Shown: positions 1 to 5,175 of the stretch, piece after piece | How the letters are laid out: each line of letters starts with the position of its first letter | Numbering within the stretch: the stretch's first letter is position 1 | Source of the DNA: an uncultured Pseudomonadota bacterium | GTDB lineage: Bacteria; Pseudomonadota; Gammaproteobacteria; Methylococcales; Methylomonadaceae | Direction of reading: 5' to 3' | Length of the DNA stretch: 5,960 bases | Assembly (NCBI GenBank): GCA_903904275.1 | Contig: CAIVBX010000160.1 | Span: 1-5,960 of the forward strand | Notes under the pieces: generated by a model | Databases searched by the model: none | Told to the model about the DNA's origin: nothing | What the model saw: only the letters and a program-made list of their open reading frames with translations | Translations under genes and position numbers: made by a program

Positions 1-1862
1 GCGTCGCCGATTTCTGAAACCGCATTCGGCGCACATTGGCTTAGATAAGTGAAATAGGCAGGATTTTTGGCAATATCGACCACCAGCGGGTCAATTTCAT
101 AAAGCGCCCACGTTTGCGACGGTTTTGCATAACACGTCAACGCGCCTGCACCTAAACCGACCACACCGATATTCCAATTCGCATTTTGAGCATCAAACGT
201 TTTAAACAATTGCCCCATCGGACTTGGGCGACTGTAATAAGTGAGCGGCGTTTTGCTTTCGGTTGGAATCAAACGTTGTGCGCCGTGTTTGGTCGTGCCG
301 TGAAATAATTCGTGATAGGTTTCAGGCTGACCTTTTTCGTCGGTCAAGACACTTTCACGCACCGCCATCACACCAAAAAAGGTGCGTTCTTGCATCAGCG
401 TGTGACTTTCGCTGTGATGCACAATCATTGCCGACATGATAATTACGCCAATCAATCCCGCATACGCCACCACGCGACGACGTAAAAAATACACCGCAAT
501 CGTGAGTAAAATTAAACTAATCGCAATGCCGTCGAAATAACCGATTAAATTATCAACACTGAAATAAACACCCACGCCAATTGCCAGCAATAACAACGGG
601 TCAATCAATTGCATTCCGATTTCGGGCAACGATAATTTTTTCAAACTCGGACGCAACAATAACGCCGCTACAATCATGAGCGGATATTCGTAAATGCCAT
701 TGAAAACGAATGGCGCAACAAACGTGTTAAACATGCCGCCGAGCATTCCCGCAAACGACATAATCAAATAATACGTTGTTAAATGTGCGCTGTGTGGGCG
801 TTGTTCTGCGAGTTCACCGTGACACACCATAATCGCAAAGAAAAACGCGATAACGTGAAAAACTAAATACATCCAATACGGCAAATCGGCTGGATTGATA
901 AACGAGTATGCCACGAAAGGAATTAAAAAAATCGGTTGCAAACGAATAAACCACGCATGACTTTTTGTATTCCAACGTGAAAACACAATCACAAATGACA
1001 GTAAATAAACTGTCAGCGGAATAATCCAAAGCAATGGCACGGAGGCAATATCGGTGCTGATAAAATTCGTCAAACCGAGTAACAAACTTGATGGCACAAA
1101 TGCCAATGCGCCCCAATAAAATTTGGTTTTCCATGAAAGTGGTGGCGCGTGTGATGAGGCAACCGTAACGTGACGTTCGTAATAAAAAGCATCGGTTTGA
1201 ATGGCAACACTTTCACTGGCAACGTAGCTGTAATTCGTGGCGCGGTAATTTTTCCATAACATCGCGCCACAACTCGCAATCAAAACGCATAAAACAACAT
1301 AGCCCATTGACCAATCGGATTGTTGGGCAGTTAAGCCAAAATGTGGTTCAACTAAAAACGGATAACTCAAAAGTGAAACTAAACTTCCCGTGTTACTTGC
1401 CGCATAAAGAAAATACGGGTCGTGACTATCATGATGTCCAACGTGAGCAAACCATTTTTGAATCAATGGCGCGGTGGTTGAAAGGATGAAAAACGGCAAA
1501 CCGATTGCCAAGGCAAGCGTTGAGAAAATCCAAAAAGTTGGATTCGTTTCAGTCGGTGGTGATAAATTTTCAGGTAAGCCGACAGGTAACGCTGAAAAAC
1601 TGAGTGAAATTACGGCGAGATGCGTAATGATTTGAACTTTTGAATTTAAACGAGTTCCCAGCAAATGCGCGTACAAATAACCTAAAAACAAAACGCTTTG
1701 ATAAAACACCATGCAACTGTTCCACACCGCAGGTGTGCCGCCAAGTAATGGCAATAACAATTTACCAAACAGCGGTTGCAAGACAAACATCAATAAGGCA
1801 CTGGAAAATAAGGTGCTGGCGAATAAAACGATGAGAAAAAGGGAGCGATTTTGTGAAGGCAT
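1..1862 (-). CDS. Fused polytopic membrane protein / spermidine synthase-like protein (3' end beyond window)
   Basis: The minus-strand frame is open from an ATG at 1862-1860 to the window edge: 620 codons, with the C-terminus missing. Residues 1 to about 480 carry many hydrophobic segments (for example 8-32, 45-68, 110-131, 252-268, 275-294, 331-347, 362-381, 421-435, 443-459 and 464-481). They include family-typical stretches such as LLPLLGGTPAVWN (36-48) and PFFILSTTAPLIQKWF (123-138). The soluble part has HGTTKHGAQ (521-529), LTYYSRPSPMG (540-550), a glycine-rich nucleotide-binding loop GLGAGAL (569-575) and the acidic strand end YEIDP (588-592), then GD at 619-620. That is the Rossmann layout of polyamine aminopropyltransferases, which use decarboxylated S-adenosylmethionine. 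I call it a fused MFS-like/spermidine synthase family protein of the inner membrane. The substrate is unknown, and these fusions often lack proven spermidine synthase activity. The start fits the family N-terminus, but no clear Shine-Dalgarno sequence precedes it. It lies 37 nt downstream of the 6S RNA on the same strand. Confidence 0.87.
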   Translation of the reverse strand, partial: MPSQNRSLFLIVLFASTLFSSALLMFVLQPLFGKLLLPLLGGTPAVWNSCMVFYQSVLFLGYLYAHLLGTRLNSKVQIITHLAVISLSFSALPVGLPENLSPPTETNPTFWIFSTLALAIGLPFFILSTTAPLIQKWFAHVGHHDSHDPYFLYAASNTGSLVSLLSYPFLVEPHFGLTAQQSDWSMGYVVLCVLIASCGAMLWKNYRATNYSYVASESVAIQTDAFYYERHVTVASSHAPPLSWKTKFYWGALAFVPSSLLLGLTNFISTDIASVPLLWIIPLTVYLLSFVIVFSRWNTKSHAWFIRLQPIFLIPFVAYSFINPADLPYWMYLVFHVIAFFFAIMVCHGELAEQRPHSAHLTTYYLIMSFAGMLGGMFNTFVAPFVFNGIYEYPLMIVAALLLRPSLKKLSLPEIGMQLIDPLLLLAIGVGVYFSVDNLIGYFDGIAISLILLTIAVYFLRRRVVAYAGLIGVIIMSAMIVHHSESHTLMQERTFFGVMAVRESVLTDEKGQPETYHELFHGTTKHGAQRLIPTESKTPLTYYSRPSPMGQLFKTFDAQNANWNIGVVGLGAGALTCYAKPSQTWALYEIDPLVVDIAKNPAYFTYLSQCAPNAVSEIGD

Positions 1863-1877
1863 GAGTAACAACGAAGG

Positions 1878-1897
1878 CAATTGTGTGAAAACAATTG
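1878..1897 (-). other. Short inverted repeat between 6S RNA and the membrane-protein gene
   Basis: Read on the minus strand, CAATTGT (1897-1891) and ACAATTG (1884-1878) form a perfect 7-bp stem with the 6-nt loop TTTCAC. It starts 2 nt after the inferred 3' end of the 6S RNA and ends 15 nt before the ATG of the next gene. No run of T follows, so it is a poor intrinsic terminator. It may mark 6S 3'-end processing or partly shield the downstream start. The stem is AT-rich and could be incidental. Confidence 0.4.
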
Positions 1898-1899
1898 GT

Positions 1900-2078
1900 A
1901 TTTCCCACCTGCGCCGCCGTGTCCTTTCGTCCATGAACCGAAGGTTCAAGGGGGAACGAGGTCTGTTAATCGGGCTACTTATACGAAGATAAGCCTGCAC
2001 TCCATGACTGAACACCCATTCCCGAGGGTAATATAGGTTCAGGAAACACCCAGAACACTCTCAAACGCCGCAGGAAAT
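1900..2078 (-). ncRNA. ssrS: 6S RNA
   Basis: 6S RNA folds into a long interrupted hairpin that mimics an open promoter and binds the sigma70 form of RNA polymerase, lowering transcription in stationary phase. The minus strand starts with ATTTCCTGCGGCG at 2078 and ends with CGGCGCAGGTGGGAAAT at 1900. ATTTC/GAAAT and CTGCG/CGCAG close the terminal stem. The 3' arm has CCTTGAACC-TTC-GGTTCATGG (1951-1931), which matches the E. coli 6S hairpin CCTTGAACC-AAG-GGTTCAAGG with a new loop and one stem mismatch. The length of about 179 nt is normal for the family. The position directly after zapA on the same strand is the classic gammaproteobacterial location. No protein-coding frame here is convincing. 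Ends are inferred from pairing and may be off by a few bases. The usual downstream gene, 5-formyl-THF cyclo-ligase, is absent. Confidence 0.93.
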
Positions 2079-2086
2079 ACCGCGAT

Positions 2087-2115
2087 AGTCTAATTCGATT
2101 TAGTCATTTTCTAAA
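2087..2115 (-). promoter_or_regulatory. Candidate sigma70 promoter for 6S RNA, overlapping the 3' end of zapA
   Basis: On the minus strand, TTTAGA (2115-2110) and TAGACT (2092-2087) sit 17 nt apart, each matching 4 of 6 consensus bases. They would start transcription around 2080-2078, exactly where the 6S closing stem begins. The segment between -10 and start (ATCGCG) is GC-rich, as at growth-rate-controlled promoters. 6S RNA could also be processed from a zapA read-through transcript, so this is a moderate call based on spacing and position. Confidence 0.45.
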
Positions 2116-2396
2116 ACGTTTTCTATTTTATGACGCATATTTGAGAGGCATTCATTCAAATTTTGGTTTAATTTCAAGTTCTCTTCTTTGAGGATTTGCA
2201 ATTCATGAGCAATGTTTAACGCAACCATCACCGCAATTCGGTCATCACCGTTAATTTTGCCTGCATTGCGAATTTTCCGCATTTTGTCATCGAGCTGTTT
2301 AGCGGATTCAATGAGCGATTCTTCTTCTTCATAATCGCAGGCAATTTTGTATTCTTTTCCTAAAATGTTTAACGAGACGGTTTTTTTACTACTCAT
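2100..2396 (-). CDS. zapA: Cell division protein ZapA
   Basis: ZapA is a cytoplasmic protein that binds FtsZ and promotes bundling of its filaments in the Z-ring. This 98-residue protein has the family plan. An N-terminal globular part (about 1-40) includes the strand VSLNILGKEYKIAC, followed by ESAKQLDDKMRKIRNAGKI. Next comes the conserved helix DRIAVMVALNIAHEL (about 52-66), then a long C-terminal coiled coil for dimer and tetramer formation. It resembles the Pseudomonas-type ZapA more than the enterobacterial form. The ATG at 2396 overlaps the stop of the upstream small coiled-coil gene in an ATGA arrangement, and GGAG (2408-2405) lies 8 nt upstream, so the two genes are probably translationally coupled. 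The 6S RNA begins 21 nt after the stop codon. Length is normal and nothing looks broken. Confidence 0.95.
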   Translation of the reverse strand: MSSKKTVSLNILGKEYKIACDYEEEESLIESAKQLDDKMRKIRNAGKINGDDRIAVMVALNIAHELQILKEENLKLNQNLNECLSNMRHKIENVLEND

Positions 2397-2620
2397 GAAT
2401 TTTGCTCCATTGCTTTTAATCGGGAAATCATCGCTTCAACTTGTGTGCGTGCGAGAGTGGTTTTTTCGAGTAATTTGGCTTTTTCACGCACTAAAGTATC
2501 TTGTTTAGTTTTGAGAGAAACATTTTCAATTTTAATGTTTTGATATTCATCAATTAACACATCGAGTTTGGTTTCAAGAGAATGTAATTCGTCGGCTGGA
2601 AATGTAGTTTTGGCTTTCAT
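2393..2620 (-). CDS. Small coiled-coil protein, TIGR02449 family (ZapB-like)
   Basis: This 75-residue cytoplasmic protein is almost entirely predicted coiled coil. From about residue 12 to 70 it has heptad-spaced Leu, Ile and Val among many Lys, Glu and Gln residues, and no Cys, signal peptide or membrane segment. Its C-terminal stretch KLLEKTTLARTQVEAMISRLKAMEQ is the part I recognise as typical of the short protein encoded just upstream of zapA in Pseudomonas-type genomes (TIGR02449, ZapB-like). By that relationship and the ATGA overlap with zapA, it is likely a Z-ring-associated factor acting with ZapA. The function is inferred from family and context, not shown by a catalytic motif. The ATG at 2620 opens the operon; no strong Shine-Dalgarno sequence is visible, only A-rich sequence before the start. 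Confidence 0.8.
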   Translation of the reverse strand: MKAKTTFPADELHSLETKLDVLIDEYQNIKIENVSLKTKQDTLVREKAKLLEKTTLARTQVEAMISRLKAMEQNS

Positions 2621-2736
2621 TGTTTGTTGTAAAAGTGGTTAAAATCGATACAAAAATGGTCATAACAATAATGAACAATGGTAGCATAAGGCAGTATTTT
2701 CGTTTAGTAGAACAACATTATTTGTGTGGAGAAAAA
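2621..2736. promoter_or_regulatory. Divergent intergenic region between the zap operon and ygfB
   Basis: These 116 AT-rich bases must hold promoters for both directions. On the plus strand, TTGTAA (2627-2632) and TACAAA (2649-2654) are 16 nt apart and each match 4 of 6 consensus bases, giving a weak candidate promoter for ygfB. On the minus strand I see only poor matches. A plus-strand frame is open from 2620, but its N-terminal extension does not look like the YgfB family, so I treat the region as non-coding. Confidence 0.35.
2728..2731 (+). promoter_or_regulatory. Ribosome binding site that sets the ygfB start
   Basis: GGAG lies 5 nt before the ATG at 2737. The same frame has an earlier ATG at 2620, but that one would overlap the start codon of the divergent gene by one base and has no such site. 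This supports 2737 as the true start. Confidence 0.7.
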
Positions 2737-3249
2737 ATGAGTTACGCAACAATTGATGCAATTTTAGTACAGTATGATGGTGAATTATCTGCCGCTGAAG
2801 CACACGGCATGGCGAGTGGTTTATTGGCAGTAAATGGCAAATTTAGCAATGAAAGTTGGCTTAATGAACTGTTACAAAACACTCCACCCGTCAGTAATGA
2901 ACATAAAGTTGAATTGCTGGGTTTGTTTGACGATATTCAAGACATTTTAATCGATGATGAATTTGAATTTGATTTATTTTTGCCCGACGATGAAGATTCA
3001 GATTTACTGGAACGCATCGATGGTTTGCGTGAATGGAGCAAAGGCTTTTTGCTTGGTGTTGGGCTTGCAAATACCAAAACAAATTTCTCTCAACAAATTC
3101 AAGAAATTCTCAAAGATGTTTCTGAAATTACTAAACTCGACACGGATATTGAAATCGAAGATGACGATGCCGAAAATGATTTTATGGAATTATCGGAATA
3201 CTTACGCGCGGCAGTTTTAGCATTGCGCGATGAATTTATCCAAGGATAA
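2737..3249 (+). CDS. ygfB: UPF0149 (YecA/YgfB) family protein
   Basis: This acidic, helical cytoplasmic protein of 170 residues belongs to the UPF0149 YgfB family. Recognisable family segments are LSAAEAHGMASGLLAV (about 17-32), LFLPDDEDSDLLERIDGL (about 81-98) and WSKGFLLGVGL (about 101-111), closely matching E. coli YgfB. The C-terminal part is rich in Asp and Glu and ends with the family-like helix LSEYLRAAVLALRDEF. It lacks the C-terminal SEC-C metal-binding extension seen in YecA. The biochemical role is not established; in Pseudomonas aeruginosa, YgfB has been linked to control of genes affecting beta-lactam resistance. It lies divergent to the zap operon, as in other Gammaproteobacteria. 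The usual partners pepP and ubiH do not follow; an EVE-domain gene starts 2 nt after the stop. The start at 2737 was chosen for its Shine-Dalgarno sequence and family length. Confidence 0.88.
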   Translation: MSYATIDAILVQYDGELSAAEAHGMASGLLAVNGKFSNESWLNELLQNTPPVSNEHKVELLGLFDDIQDILIDDEFEFDLFLPDDEDSDLLERIDGLREWSKGFLLGVGLANTKTNFSQQIQEILKDVSEITKLDTDIEIEDDDAENDFMELSEYLRAAVLALRDEFIQG

Positions 3250-3251
3250 AA

Positions 3252-3713
3252 ATGCGTTTTTGGTTAATGAAATCTGAACCGAATGTGTTTAGCATTGATG
3301 ATTTGATGCAACGTCCGAATCAAATCGAACCATGGGAAGGCGTGCGAAATTATCAGGCACGCAATTTTATGCGGGAAATGGAAATTGATGATTTAGCGTT
3401 TTTTTATCATTCAAATTGCAAAGAAGCTGGCATTGTTGGCGTGATGAAAATTGTGAAAAAGGCTTACATTGATGACAGCGCATTTGATGAAAACAGCCCG
3501 TATTTTGATGCAAAAAGTACGCTTGAAAACCCACGCTGGTGGCGCGTTGATGTACAGTTTGTTGAAAAATTTACTCAAACAATTACGTTGCATGAATTGA
3601 AAACTAAAATAGAATTAGCCGATTTTCAATTAGTACAACGCGGTAATCGATTGTCGATTTTGCCCGTAACAGAAATGCAATGGCAATTTATAACACAAAC
3701 GCTTTATGGTTGA
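3252..3713 (+). CDS. EVE domain-containing protein
   Basis: This single-domain protein of 153 residues fills the whole EVE fold, which is related to PUA and YTH domains and is known or proposed to bind modified bases in DNA or RNA. Hallmarks visible here are MRFWLMKSEPNVFSIDDL at the N-terminus, WEGVRNYQARNFMREM (about 28-43), FFYHSNCKEAGIVGVMKIVK (about 51-70), and PRWWRVDVQFV (about 94-104) followed by a hydrophobic strand. Length matches the usual stand-alone bacterial EVE protein and human THYN1-type domains. The start codon is 2 nt after the ygfB stop, and AGGA at 3243-3246 overlaps the ygfB end, so both genes are probably co-transcribed. In relatives the EVE gene often sits near 6S RNA and 5-formyl-THF cyclo-ligase; here it lies on the other side of the zap operon. 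The ligand is unknown, and no restriction endonuclease or other effector domain is fused. Confidence 0.92.
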   Translation: MRFWLMKSEPNVFSIDDLMQRPNQIEPWEGVRNYQARNFMREMEIDDLAFFYHSNCKEAGIVGVMKIVKKAYIDDSAFDENSPYFDAKSTLENPRWWRVDVQFVEKFTQTITLHELKTKIELADFQLVQRGNRLSILPVTEMQWQFITQTLYG

Positions 3714-3718
3714 TTTGA

Positions 3719-3747
3719 TTGCCGATACAACGCTTGTAAGCTATACT
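3719..3747 (+). promoter_or_regulatory. Sigma70-type promoter of rho
   Basis: TTGCCG (3719-3724) and TATACT (3742-3747) are separated by exactly 17 nt, with 4 of 6 and 5 of 6 consensus matches. The predicted start is near 3754, giving a leader of about 118 nt before rho. The -35 box begins 5 nt after the stop codon of the EVE gene, and no terminator separates them, so read-through from upstream is also possible. Confidence 0.72.
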
Positions 3748-3768
3748 TTAATTACCCACAGTCGTGCG

Positions 3769-3822
3769 TAACTCCAAATTTATCATTTCAAATAAACACC
3801 CCTTATTTTTCTACCCTAAATC
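3769..3822 (+). promoter_or_regulatory. G-free, C-containing rho leader segment (candidate Rho-utilisation site)
   Basis: This 54-nt stretch of the rho 5' leader contains no G and 15 C, many of them in TC or CC dimers, with clusters ACACCCC and CTACCC. Unstructured, G-poor, C-containing RNA with pyrimidine-C dimers is what the primary RNA-binding site of Rho prefers. In E. coli, rho is known to be autoregulated by termination in its own leader. The role here is inferred from composition and position. Confidence 0.5.
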
Positions 3823-3825
3823 GTT

Positions 3826-3861
3826 ATGAATGTAATTCTTAACGCTATCCTTTTCTTTTGA
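3826..3861 (+). CDS. Possible 11-codon leader ORF upstream of rho
   Basis: ATG at 3826 opens an 11-codon frame encoding MNVILNAILFF and ending in TGA at 3859-3861, 10 nt before the rho start. No clear Shine-Dalgarno sequence precedes it. It lies directly after the G-free leader stretch, so its translation could affect Rho access or couple to rho initiation, whose own Shine-Dalgarno sequence is weak. An ORF this short can easily occur by chance. The E. coli rho leader also has a small ORF (rhoL), but the peptide here shows no similarity to it that I can see. Confidence 0.2.
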   Translation: MNVILNAILFF

Positions 3862-3871
3862 GCTGTCTTTT

Positions 3872-5128
3872 ATGAATCTTACCGAATTAAAACAAAAACA
3901 AATCAGTGAAGTTATCGAAATTGCCGAATCGCTTGGTCTTGAAAACGTGGCACGTTCACGCAAACAAGACTTAATTTTTGCAATTTTGAAAAAACAAGCT
4001 AAAGCTGGCGATGATATTTCTGGCGATGGCGTATTAGAAATTTTAGCTGATGGTTTTGGCTTTCTTCGTACTCCAGGTTGTTCTTACCTCGCAGGTCCTG
4101 ACGATATTTATGTTTCACCCAGTCAAATTCGTCGTTTTTCATTAAAAACAGGCGATACCATTACAGGCAAAATTCGTCCTCCGAAAGATAACGAACGTTA
4201 TTTTGCGATGCTCAAAGTTGACCAAATTAACTTTGAACCGCCTGAAAATACAAAAAACAAAATCACCTTTTCAAATTTAACACCGCTATTTGCTCATGAA
4301 CGTTTTGTTTTAGAACAAGGAAATGGCACGACGGAAGATTTAACAGGACGAATTATTGATTTAATTGCGCCAATCGGAAAAGGACAACGTGGTTTAATCG
4401 TTTCACCGCCAAAAGCAGGTAAAACGATGATTATGCAAAGTTTGGCGCAAGCGATTGCTGAACGAAATCCAGAATGTTATTTAATTGTTTTGCTGATTGA
4501 TGAACGACCTGAAGAAGTGACCGAAATGGAACGCTGTGTTAAAGGCGAAGTGATTTCAAGCACATTTGATGAACCACCAACTCGTCATGTTCAAGTCGCT
4601 GAAATGGTAATTGAAAAAGCACGTCGTTTAGTTGAACACAAACACGATGTAGTTATTTTACTGGATTCAATTACGCGCTTAGCGCGAGCTTACAACACCG
4701 TTGTTCCTTCGTCAGGGAAAATTTTAACGGGTGGTGTCGATGCGAATGCACTTGAAAAACCAAAACGTTTTTTTGGTGCAGCGCGAAATATCGAAGAAGG
4801 CGGCAGTTTAACGATTATTGCAACCGCGTTAGTGGATACTGGTTCAAAAATGGACGATGTGATTTTTGAAGAATTCAAAGGCACAGGCAATATGGAATTG
4901 CATTTGGATAGAAAAATTGCTGAAAAACGCATTTATCCCGCTATTAACATCAATCGTTCAGGAACACGCCGCGAAGAGTATTTGGTTGATGCAGAAACAT
5001 TGCAAAAAACGTGGATTTTACGAAAAATTTTGCATCCGATGGACGACACAGCGGCATCAGAGTTTTTGATTGGTAAATTAAAAGATTTCAAAACGAACAG
5101 TGAATTTTTTGAATCGATGAAACGTTAA
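3872..5128 (+). CDS. rho: Transcription termination factor Rho
   Basis: Rho is a hexameric RNA-dependent ATPase/helicase that binds C-rich untranslated RNA and releases RNA polymerase. The 418 residues align without gaps to E. coli Rho (419) at least through the P-loop, starting MNLTELK. The N-terminal helical domain includes ARSRKQDLIFAILKK. The RNA-binding cold-shock-like domain has the RNP1 motif DGFGFLR (60-66), YLAGPDDIYVSPSQIRRF and the ERYFA segment. The ATPase core has the P-loop SPPKAGKT (178-185, with K181 and K184), the LLIDERPEEVTEM segment with the catalytic Glu, and Walker B VVILLDSITRLARAYNT. It also has the Q-loop region GKILTGGVDANAL, the R-loop region TGSKMDD and the arginine-finger region NRSGTRREE. 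No insertion domain or damaged motif is seen. It has its own promoter and a leader suited to autoregulation; the ribosome binding site is weak. trxA, the common upstream neighbour of rho, is absent here. Confidence 0.98.
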   Translation: MNLTELKQKQISEVIEIAESLGLENVARSRKQDLIFAILKKQAKAGDDISGDGVLEILADGFGFLRTPGCSYLAGPDDIYVSPSQIRRFSLKTGDTITGKIRPPKDNERYFAMLKVDQINFEPPENTKNKITFSNLTPLFAHERFVLEQGNGTTEDLTGRIIDLIAPIGKGQRGLIVSPPKAGKTMIMQSLAQAIAERNPECYLIVLLIDERPEEVTEMERCVKGEVISSTFDEPPTRHVQVAEMVIEKARRLVEHKHDVVILLDSITRLARAYNTVVPSSGKILTGGVDANALEKPKRFFGAARNIEEGGSLTIIATALVDTGSKMDDVIFEEFKGTGNMELHLDRKIAEKRIYPAININRSGTRREEYLVDAETLQKTWILRKILHPMDDTAASEFLIGKLKDFKTNSEFFESMKR

Positions 5129-5136
5129 TTCGATAA

Positions 5137-5169
5137 AACTCGCGCTAATTTTTACATTCAGCGCGAGTT
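5137..5169. terminator. Hairpin between convergent rho and aas-like genes, probable bidirectional terminator
   Basis: AACTCGCGCT (5137-5146) and AGCGCGAGTT (5160-5169) form a perfect 10-bp stem with a 13-nt loop. It begins 8 nt after the rho stop and ends 6 nt before the stop of the opposing gene. On the plus strand CAAGTTTT follows the stem; on the minus strand the stem runs into TTTTATC. T-runs are short on both sides, but GC-rich stem strength and position between convergent genes favour a terminator acting in both directions. Confidence 0.75.
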
Positions 5170-5175
5170 CAAGTT

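Noticed and set aside
814..1134. Open frame of 106 codons on the minus strand
   Set aside because: It is out of frame with the membrane-protein gene covering the same bases, which matches its family throughout; the shadow product has no recognisable features.
1070..1279. Open frame of 69 codons on the minus strand
   Set aside because: It lies inside the membrane-protein gene in another frame, and its product resembles no family I know.
1878..1897. Inverted repeat as an intrinsic terminator for 6S RNA
   Set aside because: The 7-bp stem is AT-rich and is not followed by a T-run, so it does not meet the usual form; it is recorded only as an inverted repeat.
1307..1992. Three plus-strand open frames (1307-1489, 1640-1834, 1711-1992)
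   Set aside because: The first two are antisense to the membrane-protein gene and the third runs antisense across both its start and the 6S RNA. The products are low in hydrophobic patterning and unlike known proteins.
2620..2736. 39-residue N-terminal extension of the YgfB frame starting at ATG 2620
   Set aside because: The extension is unlike YgfB family N-termini, overlaps the divergent gene's start codon, and lacks a ribosome binding site, whereas ATG 2737 has GGAG 5 nt upstream.
2891..3220. Open frames on both strands inside ygfB (2891-3082 minus, 2954-3220 plus)
   Set aside because: They are alternative-frame shadows of a clearly recognised UPF0149 gene.
3411..3593. Minus-strand open frame of 60 codons
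   Set aside because: It is antisense to the EVE-domain gene, with no supporting motif or ribosome binding site.
4690..5069. Minus-strand (4690-4932) and plus-strand (4866-5069) frames within rho
   Set aside because: They are shadows of the strongly conserved Rho ATPase core.
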